A model generated the notes under the pieces. It was not told the DNA's origin and did not search any database. It saw only the letters and a program-made list of their open reading frames with translations. From the NCBI RefSeq assembly GCF_023499215.1, contig NZ_JAKHSK010000006.1, positions 1 through 64,000 of the forward strand: DNA of 64,000 nucleotides, written 5' to 3'. A program made the translations under genes and the position numbers. This document shows positions 8,674-18,340 of the stretch, one piece after another; position 1 is the stretch's first letter; every line of letters begins with the position of its first letter. Source of the DNA: Zunongwangia pacifica. GTDB taxonomy: Bacteria > Bacteroidota > Bacteroidia > Flavobacteriales > Flavobacteriaceae.

Positions 8674-10797
8674 ATGGGAAGAAAAGACCTTAAAAATTTA
8701 CGGTTAATCGATAAAAACATCAGTTCAATATCAAGAATTTCGACCTATAACACTCCGGAAGAAATCAACATTAAATCTTCCTACGCAAAAGAAGATATTA
8801 AGCATTTTGAGCACCTGAATTTTGTTGCCGGAACGCCACCATTTTTACGTGGCCCTTACAGCACCATGTATGTACAACGCCCCTGGACGATTAGGCAATA
8901 TGCGGGATTTTCAACCGCTGAAGAAAGTAATGCCTTTTATCGTAGAAATTTAGCAGCCGGACAAAAAGGACTCTCCGTAGCATTCGACCTGGCGACACAC
9001 CGCGGTTACGATAGCGATCACGAACGTGTGGTTGGCGATGTAGGAAAAGCAGGAGTAGCCATCGATTCGGTTGAGGATATGAAGATTCTTTTCGATCAGA
9101 TTCCGCTCGATAAAATGTCGGTTTCCATGACCATGAACGGTGCCGTGTTACCAATTTTAGCATTTTATATCGTTGCTGCAGAAGAACAGGGCGTAAAACC
9201 CGCGCAGCTTTCAGGAACAATTCAGAATGATATTTTAAAGGAGTTTATGGTGCGGAATACCTATATCTACCCTCCTACTCCTTCGATGAAAATAATTGCC
9301 GATATTTTTGAATATACCTCGCAAAATATGCCAAAATTCAACAGTATCAGTATTTCAGGCTATCACATGCAGGAAGCCGGTGCTACCAGCGATATTGAAC
9401 TGGCATACACGTTGGCCGACGGACTGGAATATATTCGAAAAGGCCTGGAAGCGGGGATGGATATTGATAGTTTTGCACCCCGACTTTCTTTCTTTTGGGC
9501 AATAGGGATGAACCATTTTATGGAAATCGCTAAAATGCGGGCGGGCAGAATGCTTTGGGCAAAACTGGTAAAACAGTTTCATCCTAAAAACCCAAAAAGT
9601 TTATCGCTTAGAACACATTCGCAAACCAGCGGATGGAGTTTAACCGAACAGGATCCTTTTAATAATGTTGCGAGGACTTCCATAGAAGCGGCCGCGGCAG
9701 CCTTTGGAGGCACGCAAAGTTTACATACCAATGCTTTAGATGAAGCAATTGCTTTGCCTACAGACTTTTCAGCAAGGATCGCGAGGAATACACAGTTGCA
9801 CCTTCAGCAGGAAACATCGATTACTAAAACAGTAGATCCCTGGGCGGGCAGTTATTATGTAGAAAGCTTAACGAATGCTATTGCTGAAAAAGCCTGGAAA
9901 TTAATTGAAGAAGTAGAAGAGCTGGGCGGAATGACCAAAGCGATTGAAGCCGGAATTCCAAAAATGCGTATCGAAGAAGCCGCTGCCAGAAAACAAGCCC
10001 GAATTGACAATGAAACCGATATCATCGTGGGTACCAATAAATACCGTTTACCAAAAGAAGACGAACTGGTCACCCTGGAAATAGATAACCAAACGGTGCG
10101 CAAACAACAAATAAAGCGCTTAGAAAAAATTAAGGCTGAAAGAAATCAGGCTGAAGTTGATAAAACACTTGCAAATCTTACTAAATCGGCAAAATCTGGC
10201 AAAGGAAACTTATTAGCATTAGCAGTTGAAGCTGCCCGAAAAAGAGCTACTTTAGGGGAAATAAGCGATGCCTTAGCAGAAGTTTTTGGCCGATATAAAG
10301 CAAAAATCCAATCGTTTAGCGGTGTGTATTCTAAAGAAATGAAAGACAACGAAACTTTTAAAAAAGCCAGAGAACTTGCCGATAAATTTGCAGAGCAGGA
10401 TGGTCGACGCCCCAGAATCATGATCGCAAAAATGGGACAGGATGGGCATGATCGTGGTGCAAAAGTAGTAGCAACAGCCTATGCCGATGTAGGTTTCGAT
10501 GTAGATATTGGTCCGCTTTTCCAAACTCCAAAAGAAGCGGCAAAACAAGCGGTAGAAAACGATGTTCATATTCTTGGCGTTTCCTCACTCGCAGCAGGGC
10601 ATAAAACTTTGGTGCCACAGGTTTTAGAAGAACTTAAAAAATTAGGTCGTGAAGATATTATGGTGATTGTTGGTGGGGTGATCCCATCGCAGGATTACCA
10701 GTATTTATTTGATGCCGGTGCCGTAGCAGTTTTTGGTCCCGGAACCAAGATTAGCGATGCTGCCATACAATTATTAGAGATTTTAATTGATGAATAA
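8674..10797 (+). CDS. mutB: methylmalonyl-CoA mutase large subunit
   Basis: 707 residues, full length for the catalytic subunit. The N-terminal TIM barrel binds the CoA ester ([21 protein letters not shown], shown by its core [15 protein letters not shown]; and [19 protein letters not shown]). The C-terminal cobalamin domain starts near 580 with GQDGHDRG; His592 is the lower axial ligand to adenosylcobalamin (DxHxxG), and the later GGVIPSQDY completes the domain. It converts methylmalonyl-CoA to succinyl-CoA together with the MutA-like subunit just upstream. No riboswitch is seen upstream of the pair. Confidence 0.97.
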   Translation: MGRKDLKNLRLIDKNISSISRISTYNTPEEINIKSSYAKEDIKHFEHLNFVAGTPPFLRGPYSTMYVQRPWTIRQYAGFSTAEESNAFYRRNLAAGQKGLSVAFDLATHRGYDSDHERVVGDVGKAGVAIDSVEDMKILFDQIPLDKMSVSMTMNGAVLPILAFYIVAAEEQGVKPAQLSGTIQNDILKEFMVRNTYIYPPTPSMKIIADIFEYTSQNMPKFNSISISGYHMQEAGATSDIELAYTLADGLEYIRKGLEAGMDIDSFAPRLSFFWAIGMNHFMEIAKMRAGRMLWAKLVKQFHPKNPKSLSLRTHSQTSGWSLTEQDPFNNVARTSIEAAAAAFGGTQSLHTNALDEAIALPTDFSARIARNTQLHLQQETSITKTVDPWAGSYYVESLTNAIAEKAWKLIEEVEELGGMTKAIEAGIPKMRIEEAAARKQARIDNETDIIVGTNKYRLPKEDELVTLEIDNQTVRKQQIKRLEKIKAERNQAEVDKTLANLTKSAKSGKGNLLALAVEAARKRATLGEISDALAEVFGRYKAKIQSFSGVYSKEMKDNETFKKARELADKFAEQDGRRPRIMIAKMGQDGHDRGAKVVATAYADVGFDVDIGPLFQTPKEAAKQAVENDVHILGVSSLAAGHKTLVPQVLEELKKLGREDIMVIVGGVIPSQDYQYLFDAGAVAVFGPGTKISDAAIQLLEILIDE

Positions 10798-10899
10798 ACA
10801 CTGAGCACCGATTCCCAAATACATAATTTTCAGTATTATTTACCACAAATTCTGAAAAAATATAAGTAAATTCATTGCTGAACTTACAAATTCTGAATA

Positions 10900-11781
10900 A
10901 TGGAGTACACAAAAAAAATGCTACGTGACGATGCTTTAGCGGGTAAAACAATTGTTGTCACCGGTGGAGGCAGCGGTCTTGGCAAATCAATGACCAAATA
11001 TTTCTTAGAATTAGGAGCTAACGTAGCTATTTCTTCCAGAAATCTGGAAAAACTTCAGAATACAGCATCAGAACTAGAGCAGGAAACCGGTGGGAAATGT
11101 TTACCTGTGCAATGTGATGTTCGAAACTATGATGAAGTAGAACAAATGCTTCAATTGGTATTAGATGAGTTTGGAGAAGTAGACGTATTGTTGAATAATG
11201 CCGCAGGAAATTTTATATCTCCTACCGAACGTCTTTCAGCAAATGCCTTTGATACCATTATTGATATTGTACTTAAAGGAAGTAAAAACTGCACGCTAGC
11301 CTTTGGAAAACATTGGATCGATAAGAAAACTGAAAATAAATCTATTCTAAATATCGTAACCACCTATGCCTGGACGGGTTCGGCTTACGTGGTACCCAGT
11401 GCTACCGCGAAAGCAGGAGTATTGGCAATGACGCGCTCTCTGGCAGTAGAATGGGCTAAATACGGCATTAGATGTAACGCCATTGCACCAGGACCATTTC
11501 CTACCAAAGGAGCCTGGGATCGATTATTACCCGGAGATTTAAAAGATAAATTCGATCTTTCCAAAAAAGTACCCTTAAAACGTGTGGGGGATCATCAGGA
11601 ACTAGCGAACCTTGCTGCTTATCTGGTGTCTGACTTTTCCGCTTATGTAAACGGTGAAGTTATCACCATCGATGGCGGAGAATGGCTTAAGGGTGCCGGG
11701 CAGTTTAATCTGCTGGAAGCGATCCCCGAAGAATTATGGGATCAGCTGGAAGCAATGATTAAAGCGAAGAAAAGAGGTTAA
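10900..11781 (+). CDS. SDR oxidoreductase, 2,4-dienoyl-CoA reductase-like
   Basis: 293 residues, Rossmann fold with the cofactor motif TGGGSGLG at 21-28 and NNAAGNF. The classical YxxxK is absent; instead Ser-x-x-x-Lys appears in PSATAKAG, with a Tyr eleven residues before that Ser (TTYAWTG). This spacing matches the Tyr/Ser/Lys triad of mitochondrial 2,4-dienoyl-CoA reductase. The later NAIAPGPFPTKGA also fits that subfamily. It probably reduces an unsaturated acyl-CoA with NADPH during fatty-acid oxidation, in keeping with the neighbouring methylmalonyl-CoA mutase. A 2-enoyl-CoA reductase role is the main alternative. Confidence 0.85.
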   Translation: MEYTKKMLRDDALAGKTIVVTGGGSGLGKSMTKYFLELGANVAISSRNLEKLQNTASELEQETGGKCLPVQCDVRNYDEVEQMLQLVLDEFGEVDVLLNNAAGNFISPTERLSANAFDTIIDIVLKGSKNCTLAFGKHWIDKKTENKSILNIVTTYAWTGSAYVVPSATAKAGVLAMTRSLAVEWAKYGIRCNAIAPGPFPTKGAWDRLLPGDLKDKFDLSKKVPLKRVGDHQELANLAAYLVSDFSAYVNGEVITIDGGEWLKGAGQFNLLEAIPEELWDQLEAMIKAKKRG

Positions 11782-11882
11782 AACTTTTGCGATTGTTAAA
11801 GTTTTTGAAAAAACTGTTAAGAAAATGATTTTATAAACCTATAATAAATTGTATTTTTACCTTCAAAAATTGATACAAATTA

Positions 11883-12647
11883 ATGGGTAAAATCATCGCT
11901 ATTGCCAATCAGAAAGGTGGAGTAGGAAAAACGACAACCTCAGTAAATCTTGCTGCTTCCCTTGGTGTTTTAGAAAAAAAGGTACTTCTTATTGATGCCG
12001 ATCCCCAGGCAAACGCCACTTCAGGATTAGGAATTGATGTTGAAGAAATAGAATTGGGAACCTATCAGCTGTTGGAGCATTCAATTACTCCAGAAAAAGC
12101 GATTATGGAAACCAGTTCGCCAAATCTGGATTTAATCCCTGCCCATATCGATTTGGTAGCTATTGAAATTGAACTGGTTGATCAGGAAAATCGTGAGTCG
12201 ATGCTTAAAAAAGTAATCACTCCGCTTAAAGATCAATACGACTATATTTTAATAGACTGTGCTCCTTCCCTGGGATTATTAACTTTAAATGCTTTAACGG
12301 CTTCAGATTCTGTAATTATCCCTATCCAGTGCGAATATTTTGCTTTAGAAGGTTTAGGTAAATTACTGAATACCATAAAAAGTGTTCAAAAAATACACAA
12401 TAACAAACTTGATATCGAAGGTTTACTGCTTACCATGTACGATAGCCGTCTTCGACTTTCCAATCAGGTTGTTGAAGAAGTTCAAAAACATTTTGATGAA
12501 ATGGTTTTTGAAACAATCATTCAGCGAAATGTGCGTTTAAGTGAAGCGCCAAGTTACGGTGAAAGCATAATTAATTACGATGCGTCTAGTAAAGGGGCTA
12601 CAAATTACTTAAGTTTGGCGCACGAAATTATTAAGAAAAACAGTTAG
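11883..12647 (+). CDS. parA: chromosome-partitioning ATPase ParA (Soj)
   Basis: 254 residues with the deviant Walker A KGGVGKTT at 11-18, including the signature Lys11 and Lys16, Walker A' LIDADPQANATSG, and DCAPSLGLLTLNAL as Walker B. ParA dimerises on ATP, binds DNA non-specifically and is stimulated by ParB to move origin regions apart. parB follows 3 bp after its stop codon. No parS-like palindrome was found by eye nearby. Confidence 0.97.
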   Translation: MGKIIAIANQKGGVGKTTTSVNLAASLGVLEKKVLLIDADPQANATSGLGIDVEEIELGTYQLLEHSITPEKAIMETSSPNLDLIPAHIDLVAIEIELVDQENRESMLKKVITPLKDQYDYILIDCAPSLGLLTLNALTASDSVIIPIQCEYFALEGLGKLLNTIKSVQKIHNNKLDIEGLLLTMYDSRLRLSNQVVEEVQKHFDEMVFETIIQRNVRLSEAPSYGESIINYDASSKGATNYLSLAHEIIKKNS

Positions 12648-12650
12648 AGG

Positions 12651-13550
12651 ATGGCGAAGGCTACAAAAAAACAGGCACTTGGTAGAGGTCTTTCTGCGCT
12701 ATTGAAAGATCCTCAAAACGATATAAATTCAGCCGAAGATAAAAATGCAGATAAGTTGGTGGGGCATATTGTTGAGTTGGAATTATCTTCAATCGAGGTA
12801 AATCCATTTCAGCCAAGAACCAGTTTTAATGAAGATGCCTTACGTGAACTAGGTAGTTCGATAAAAGAACTTGGGGTAATTCAGCCCATTACCGTTAGAA
12901 AGTTAGATTTCAATAAATACCAGCTGGTTTCTGGAGAGCGCCGTTATAGAGCTTCAAAATTAATTGGTTTAGAAACCATCCCGGCTTATATACGAATTGC
13001 CAACGATCAGGAAAGTCTGGAAATGGCGTTGGTTGAAAATATTCAGCGCCAAGACCTTGATCCCATAGAAATTGCTCTTTCTTACCAAAGACTAATCGAC
13101 GAGATTAGCCTTACCCAGGAACAGCTTAGTGAACGTGTAGGGAAAAACCGTTCTACCATTGCTAACTATTTGCGCCTTTTAAAACTAGACCCAATTATCC
13201 AGACCGGAATGCGCGATGGTTTTCTGGGAATGGGCCATGGTAGAGCTTTGATTAATGTTGACGATCCACAAAAGCAACTGGAGATCTATGAAAAGATCTT
13301 AAAAAACTCATTATCGGTAAGGGATACCGAAAAACTGGTAAAAGAAGCCAAAAACGGACCTGAACCAAAAACGGCTTCAAAAATTGCAATACCGGTAACC
13401 TACAAAAAAAGCATTAAAGAATTTACAGATTATCTGGGTACCAAGGTTGATGTAAAAGTTCAGAAAAACGGAAAAGGGAAACTAACTATTCCTTTTTCTT
13501 CTGAAGAGGAATTTAATAGAATTAAAAAATTAATTCAGGGTGAAGAGTAA
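12651..13550 (+). CDS. parB: chromosome-partitioning protein ParB (Spo0J-like)
   Basis: 299 residues. The N terminus KKQALGRGLSALL is the usual ParA-stimulating segment. The CTPase/ParB domain follows, with NPFQPRTSF, GVIQPITVRK, SGERRYRA (the GERRxRA phosphate-binding motif) and ENIQRQDLDPIE. A helix-turn-helix for parS binding is seen in LTQEQLSERVGKNRSTIANYLRLL (core VGKNRSTIANYLRLL), and the C terminus carries the dimerisation region. Closely coupled to parA upstream; the next gene overlaps its 3' end by 11 bp. Confidence 0.96.
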   Translation: MAKATKKQALGRGLSALLKDPQNDINSAEDKNADKLVGHIVELELSSIEVNPFQPRTSFNEDALRELGSSIKELGVIQPITVRKLDFNKYQLVSGERRYRASKLIGLETIPAYIRIANDQESLEMALVENIQRQDLDPIEIALSYQRLIDEISLTQEQLSERVGKNRSTIANYLRLLKLDPIIQTGMRDGFLGMGHGRALINVDDPQKQLEIYEKILKNSLSVRDTEKLVKEAKNGPEPKTASKIAIPVTYKKSIKEFTDYLGTKVDVKVQKNGKGKLTIPFSSEEEFNRIKKLIQGEE

Positions 13551-14136
13551 GCAGCTACTTCCGCTATTGTTCCTACTTCTACTAACATTTCAGCTTATCG
13601 CTCAGGAAGATTCGCTTTCCGTAGAAACACCAACGATAGTTACAAATCCAGAAGGGACAAAAGCATCAAAACAAGAGAAGGATTATAAGCCCTATAATGC
13701 TTTGGCACCTGCCAAAGCTGCATTTTATTCGGCTATCCTACCAGGTTTAGGTCAAATTTATAATGGCCGAATTTGGAAAGTACCTCTAGTATATGCGGGA
13801 ATAGGGATTCCTGTTTATTTTTATATTGATAACGACAAACAATACGATCGCTATCGCAGTGCTTATAAACAGCGATTAGCGGGAAAAGAGGATGAGTTTG
13901 CCGGAAAAATATCTGACGAGGGATTGCGTAACGCTCAGGAACTTTATCAACGTAATAAAGAAATTTCAATATTAGTAGCTATAGGATTTTATGCCCTAAA
14001 TATTATTGATGCCAACGTAGATGCACACCTGCAACAATTTAACGTAAGCGACGACTTAAGTTTAAAACCGAATTATAATCTCGATAAATTCACAGGAAGG
14101 TCTAACTACGGGTTTTCCCTGAATTTTAAATTTTAG
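13540..14136 (+). CDS. DUF5683 membrane protein
   Basis: 198 residues. The GTG start at 13540 lies inside the end of parB and gives a clear signal peptide (KQLLPLLFLLLLTFQLIAQ). The mature part has the segment KAAFYSAILPGLGQIYNGRIWKVP (core ILPGLGQIYNGRIWKVP) and two hydrophobic stretches, about 80-97 and 147-162, as in the DUF5683 family. The function is not known; the family commonly sits between parB and dapB in flavobacteria, as here, with dapB starting 2 bp later. Probably envelope-associated. Confidence 0.82.
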   Translation: MKSKQLLPLLFLLLLTFQLIAQEDSLSVETPTIVTNPEGTKASKQEKDYKPYNALAPAKAAFYSAILPGLGQIYNGRIWKVPLVYAGIGIPVYFYIDNDKQYDRYRSAYKQRLAGKEDEFAGKISDEGLRNAQELYQRNKEISILVAIGFYALNIIDANVDAHLQQFNVSDDLSLKPNYNLDKFTGRSNYGFSLNFKF

Positions 14137-14138
14137 AC

Positions 14139-14855
14139 ATGAAAATAGCACTATTAGGATACGGAAGAATGGGAAAAGCAATAGAAAGTATTGCTTTAGA
14201 ACGTGGTCATGAAGTTGTATTAAAAATAGATGAAAATATAGAAAGTTATAGTTTAGAAGAAATAGGAATTGATGTGGCCATCGATTTTAGTATTCCAGAC
14301 GCCGCTTTTAAAAATATTATCACTTGCTTTAAAGCAGGCATTCCTGTTATTTCTGGTACCACTGGGTGGCTAGAAAAATATGACGAAGCAGTTAAAATAT
14401 GTAATGACCATAAAGCCGCTTTTATTTATGCCAGTAATTTTTCTCTGGGCGTTAATATATTCTTTGAGCTGAATAAAAAATTAGCCGGAATGATGAAAAA
14501 CTTAGAGGAATACGGCGTAGAAATTGAAGAAATACACCATACTAAAAAATTAGATGCTCCCAGTGGCACGGCCATAAGCCTGGCAGAACAAATTATCGAA
14601 GTTAACGAAAGAAAAAAAGGATGGCATCTGGAGACTGCTAATAATAATGAAATTCCGATTTTCGCAAAACGAATAGAAGATGTACCGGGAACGCATACGG
14701 TAAGTTACACCTCCAGGATCGACGATATCGAAATTATGCACACCGCCCATTCTCGTGAAGGTTTTGCCAAAGGAGCCGTAGTGGCAGCCGAATGGATAAA
14801 TGGAAAAACGGGTGTACATACCATGAAAGATGTACTTTCTAGTTTATTGGAATAA
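14139..14855 (+). CDS. dapB: 4-hydroxy-tetrahydrodipicolinate reductase
   Basis: 238 residues, somewhat short but normal for Bacteroidota. The nucleotide-binding start reads ALLGYGRMGKAI; SGTTGW is the cofactor-contact loop; EEIHHTKKLDAPSGTA contains the catalytic His-His and Lys plus the PSGTA substrate-binding motif. The enzyme reduces the dihydrodipicolinate precursor with NAD(P)H in the lysine/diaminopimelate pathway. It lies in the parA-parB-DUF5683-dapB run and is followed by a possible terminator. Confidence 0.96.
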   Translation: MKIALLGYGRMGKAIESIALERGHEVVLKIDENIESYSLEEIGIDVAIDFSIPDAAFKNIITCFKAGIPVISGTTGWLEKYDEAVKICNDHKAAFIYASNFSLGVNIFFELNKKLAGMMKNLEEYGVEIEEIHHTKKLDAPSGTAISLAEQIIEVNERKKGWHLETANNNEIPIFAKRIEDVPGTHTVSYTSRIDDIEIMHTAHSREGFAKGAVVAAEWINGKTGVHTMKDVLSSLLE

Positions 14856-14938
14856 AAAAGCCTTTTATTTTATCGAATTTCAGCTTAAGAGATCAAAAAA
14901 TTCTGTTTTTACTTTCAGAATAAATTATAAGTAAACTA

Positions 14939-14967
14939 CCTCGGGCTAATCCCATGAGGCATTTTTT
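14939..14967 (+). terminator. possible terminator after dapB
   Basis: An imperfect hairpin CCTCGGG / CCCATGAGG (14939-14945 with 14951-14959) is followed by a six-T run. The stem has a small bulge, so confidence is moderate. It would separate the parAB-dapB run from lepB. Confidence 0.5.
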
Positions 14968-15066
14968 AGAAATTATTTTTATTTCGAGTCCAAGCTCGGA
15001 GCATTTAATCTTGATTATCGAGTAACGAATAGCCTTTTAGGCATACTAACAGGGAAATAATAAGAT

Positions 15067-16644
15067 ATGACATTTACAGAGTGGTTTATTTTCTTTCTGG
15101 TTGTGCAAGTGATTCACTTTGCAGGAACCTGGAAATTATATCAAAAAGCAGGTAGAAAAGCCTGGGAAGCTTTAATACCAATCTACAATGCGGTAATTTT
15201 GATGAAAATCATTAATCGTCCGTGGTGGTGGGTAATTTTGCTTTTTATTCCGATTGTAAATCTTATCATGTTCCCGGTAATCTGGGTAGAAACCTTAAGG
15301 AGCTTTGGAAAAAACAGTACGGCAGATACCTGGTTAGGGATACTAACCCTTGGCTTTTACATCTATTACGTTAATTACACCCAGGATGTAAAGCATATAA
15401 AAGATCGAAGCATAAAACCAAAAACAACCGCTGGTGAATGGGTAAGTTCTATTTTATTTGCGGTGGTGGCAGCTACTATTGTTCACGGCTACTTTATGCA
15501 ACCTTTTACCATCCCTACTTCTTCTTTAGAGAAAACCCTTTTGGTTGGTGATTATCTTTTTGTAAGTAAATTCCACTATGGTGCAAGGATTCCGCAAACG
15601 CCCATAGCTTTTCCTATGGTTCATGATACTATTCCGGGAATTGGTATTAAATCGTATGCTTCAGAGCCACAAATTCCCTATTTTAGGTTACCAGGGTTCG
15701 AAAAAGTTAAGAAAAATGATATCGTAGTTTTTAACTGGCCTGTAGATACGGTAAATGCTTTCCACCAATATGGCGATGGAAAATATTATCATAAGCCAAT
15801 CGACAAAAAATCGAACTATGTTAAGCGTTGTGTAGCCACACCTGGAGATTCTTTAGAAATTATAGCCGGTAAAATCCATATTAACGGGAAACCTCTTCAA
15901 TTATCTGAAAGAGCGAAACCACAATATTCATATCAGGGAACTACCAATGGGCAGGAGCTTACTCCGCAGTACATGTATCAAATGTACGATATTACTGATG
16001 GCTTCTACTACAATAAAGCAACCAATGAATTTATAATTTCTGCTCTTCCAGAAGAGGCGGAAGAAAGATTGAAAAATAATCCTTACATCAAAACACTGGA
16101 AAGACGTGTTTATCCTGAAGATCAGAAAACAGCCAGTTTATTCCCTAACGATAAGAAAAAGCGATATAACCTCGATTATTTTGGCCCAATTTACATTCCT
16201 GAAGAAGGAAAAACGGTAAAAATCACTCCGGAATCTTTGCCCTATTACCGCCGAATCATTGAAGTTTATGAAGGTAGCGAAATGGGAATTAACAATGAAA
16301 TTAGTCTTAATGGCACCCAGGTACTCTTAAACGGTAAGCCATTTGATTCTTATACTTTTAAACAAAATTATTACTGGATGATGGGTGATAACCGTCATAA
16401 CAGTGAAGATAGCCGTAGCTGGGGATACGTACCGTATAATCATGTTGTAGGAAAACCAGTGTTTATCTGGTTTAGTAAAGATAAATATGCCTCTGGTTTC
16501 TTTAATAGCATTAGATGGGATAGAATGTTTACAACAGTAAAAGGTGAAGGTAAACCAGTATCTTACCTACCCTATTTCTTAATTTTACTTGTGATTTTCT
16601 TCGGTTTTAATTATTTCAGAAAACGTAAAAAATCAGATTCCTAA
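15067..16644 (+). CDS. lepB: signal peptidase I with N-terminal DUF5684 domain
   Basis: 525 residues, far longer than typical signal peptidase I. The N-terminal about 115 residues form a multi-helix membrane region of the DUF5684 type (RKAWEALIPIYNAVILMKI, RPWWWVILLFIPIVNLI). A further membrane anchor precedes the protease part. The catalytic Ser153 is in IPTSSLEKTL and the general-base Lys253 in YVKRCVATPGD; box E appears as MMGDNRHNSEDSRSWG. A long insertion lies between the Lys box and box E, usual in flavobacteria. A C-terminal membrane segment (about 498-515) and basic tail close the protein. It cleaves signal peptides from exported proteins at the inner membrane. Confidence 0.94.
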   Translation: MTFTEWFIFFLVVQVIHFAGTWKLYQKAGRKAWEALIPIYNAVILMKIINRPWWWVILLFIPIVNLIMFPVIWVETLRSFGKNSTADTWLGILTLGFYIYYVNYTQDVKHIKDRSIKPKTTAGEWVSSILFAVVAATIVHGYFMQPFTIPTSSLEKTLLVGDYLFVSKFHYGARIPQTPIAFPMVHDTIPGIGIKSYASEPQIPYFRLPGFEKVKKNDIVVFNWPVDTVNAFHQYGDGKYYHKPIDKKSNYVKRCVATPGDSLEIIAGKIHINGKPLQLSERAKPQYSYQGTTNGQELTPQYMYQMYDITDGFYYNKATNEFIISALPEEAEERLKNNPYIKTLERRVYPEDQKTASLFPNDKKKRYNLDYFGPIYIPEEGKTVKITPESLPYYRRIIEVYEGSEMGINNEISLNGTQVLLNGKPFDSYTFKQNYYWMMGDNRHNSEDSRSWGYVPYNHVVGKPVFIWFSKDKYASGFFNSIRWDRMFTTVKGEGKPVSYLPYFLILLVIFFGFNYFRKRKKSDS

Positions 16645-16647
16645 AAA

Positions 16648-17301
16648 ATGAATACTGTTTTATTACATCCGGCCTATTTTGGCCCAGTTTCACAATACGC
16701 TGTGATTGCGCAATACGAGAAAATAGTTTTTGAAAACTTTGATAGCTACCAGAAACAAACTTATCGTAACCGGATGTATATCTACGATGCCAATGGGAAG
16801 TTATTATTAAACATTCCCGTTAAGCATAAATCATCGCTTACGGGAAAGGAATCTGACGGGCATCAGCTTTATAAAGAAGTTTTGATCGATAACTCATTTG
16901 AATGGCAGAAACAGCATTGGCGAGCTTTAAAAGCTTCCTATCAAACCTCTCCATTCTTTGAGTTTTATGAAGATGATATTGTCCACTTATATAAACAGCA
17001 ATTCGCTCATTTAATGGATTTTAATTATCAATGCCAGGCATTTGTTTTTGATGCGCTGGGAATTGAGCCTGAAATTAAACAATCTGAAGAGTATTTTAGA
17101 AATCCTAAAGAAATGGATAATGGCCGACATCTTATTTCAGCCAAAAAGGATTTTAATTTTTCAGCAACTCCTTATCAGCAGGTATTTGAACCAAAACACG
17201 GATTTATCAATAACCTTAGTATTCTGGATCTAATTTTTAATTTAGGGCCGCAAAGCTTAGAATTCCTGGAAAACCAAAAACTTCCCGATTTTAATTTTTA
17301 A
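16648..17301 (+). CDS. WbqC-like family protein
   Basis: 217 residues of the WbqC family: N-terminal LLHPAYFGPVSQYAVIAQ, the NRMYIYDANGKLLLNIPVKHK segment (core NGKLLLNIPVKHK), and WQKQHWRALKASYQTSPFFEFYEDD, the most conserved stretch of the family. WbqC proteins are found in polysaccharide clusters but have no firmly known reaction. It follows lepB by 3 bp, the standard flavobacterial order, and converges on the next gene with an 11-bp overlap of 3' ends. Confidence 0.87.
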   Translation: MNTVLLHPAYFGPVSQYAVIAQYEKIVFENFDSYQKQTYRNRMYIYDANGKLLLNIPVKHKSSLTGKESDGHQLYKEVLIDNSFEWQKQHWRALKASYQTSPFFEFYEDDIVHLYKQQFAHLMDFNYQCQAFVFDALGIEPEIKQSEEYFRNPKEMDNGRHLISAKKDFNFSATPYQQVFEPKHGFINNLSILDLIFNLGPQSLEFLENQKLPDFNF

Positions 17302-18340
17302 TTGAAAAGGTAGTTAGGATCGGATAATGATCGGAATAAGGTACTTTAATCCTCTCATACGAATTTATCTCAAAAACAGTATCTAACAGATGAAAATCAA
17401 TTCTTAGCGGAAAATAATTTAAGTTGTAAGTACTACTAAACCCCGACCCTTTCTTCACAAAAGCATCCTGCAACCTATCATTTGTAACCTGATTATAGGT
17501 ATACGAAAAAGCAGTATTATTAAAGTCTCCACTTACAATGACGGGATATTCCGACGCATTTATTGAACGTTGTACTTTTTCTGACTGGTTTTGCTGTCTA
17601 ACAAAACCACTCGATATATTTTTTACGACTTTTTTAGATTCCTGCTTATTTTTGAAATTATCGACTTCCTGAATATCTTCGGTAACTTTTAAGCTCTGAA
17701 AATGTATATTATAAAGCCGTATCGTGTCTTTTTTTATAATAACATCTGTAAATATGGCATTATTATTTTCTCCTGTAAAATTGTCCAGACTAAAATCTAA
17801 AGATCGCTTGGCAAGCAATGGAAACTTAGAAAATATGGCCTGTCCAAACGAAGATTTATCAGAACGATATTTGATAAATTTATAGGGATATTTTTTTTCC
17901 AGATATTCATTTTTGTAATATTCCTCTATGGTTAGAATATCCGGATCTGCTTCATCGATTACATCGTTAATTTTTTCAGGGATATCCTCTTCTTCTGTCC
18001 AATTCGATTTATTGAACATTCTAACATTATAATTCATTATAGAATATTCTCCGGCAGGCTCTTCGCTTGTAAATGGCCATCTATAAAACTTAGAAGCAAA
18101 TCCAAATCCTACAATTATAATTAACAACGACAAAACCATTTGTCGCTTCATTCGCAATAACCAGTATAAAAAGAAAACAAGATTAGCGATAATTAAAATA
18201 GGAACCCCTAAGGTTAATACTGAAATTAAAGGATAACTTTTGGGTGGGATATATGGTAAAAAATAAGCTACAATTAAGCCTATCGCTAATACTGAATTAA
18301 AAAAGAAAATGAGTTTATCAAACCAGGATAGTTTTTTCAT
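17291..18340 (-). CDS. endonuclease/exonuclease/phosphatase family membrane protein
   Basis: 349 residues. Three N-terminal transmembrane helices (about 10-29, 38-62 and 68-82) are followed by an exported DNase I-like (EEP) domain: SIMNYNVRMFN, EEYYKNEYLEKKYPYK with the catalytic Glu, VIVSGDFNNTAFS and the final SDHYPILTTF with the catalytic Asp-His. Members hydrolyse phosphodiester bonds in nucleic acids, lipids or inositol phosphates; the target is not clear. It starts at the base after the rhomboid stop codon, in a compact minus-strand operon with two rhomboids and mutL. Confidence 0.87.
   Translation of the reverse strand: MKKLSWFDKLIFFFNSVLAIGLIVAYFLPYIPPKSYPLISVLTLGVPILIIANLVFFLYWLLRMKRQMVLSLLIIIVGFGFASKFYRWPFTSEEPAGEYSIMNYNVRMFNKSNWTEEEDIPEKINDVIDEADPDILTIEEYYKNEYLEKKYPYKFIKYRSDKSSFGQAIFSKFPLLAKRSLDFSLDNFTGENNNAIFTDVIIKKDTIRLYNIHFQSLKVTEDIQEVDNFKNKQESKKVVKNISSGFVRQQNQSEKVQRSINASEYPVIVSGDFNNTAFSYTYNQVTNDRLQDAFVKKGSGFSSTYNLNYFPLRIDFHLLDTVFEINSYERIKVPYSDHYPILTTFSIKN

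Noticed and set aside
11782-12650. parS or replication-origin elements near parAB
   Set aside because: No TGTTTCACGTGAAACA-like palindrome or cluster of DnaA boxes was seen in the surrounding DNA.
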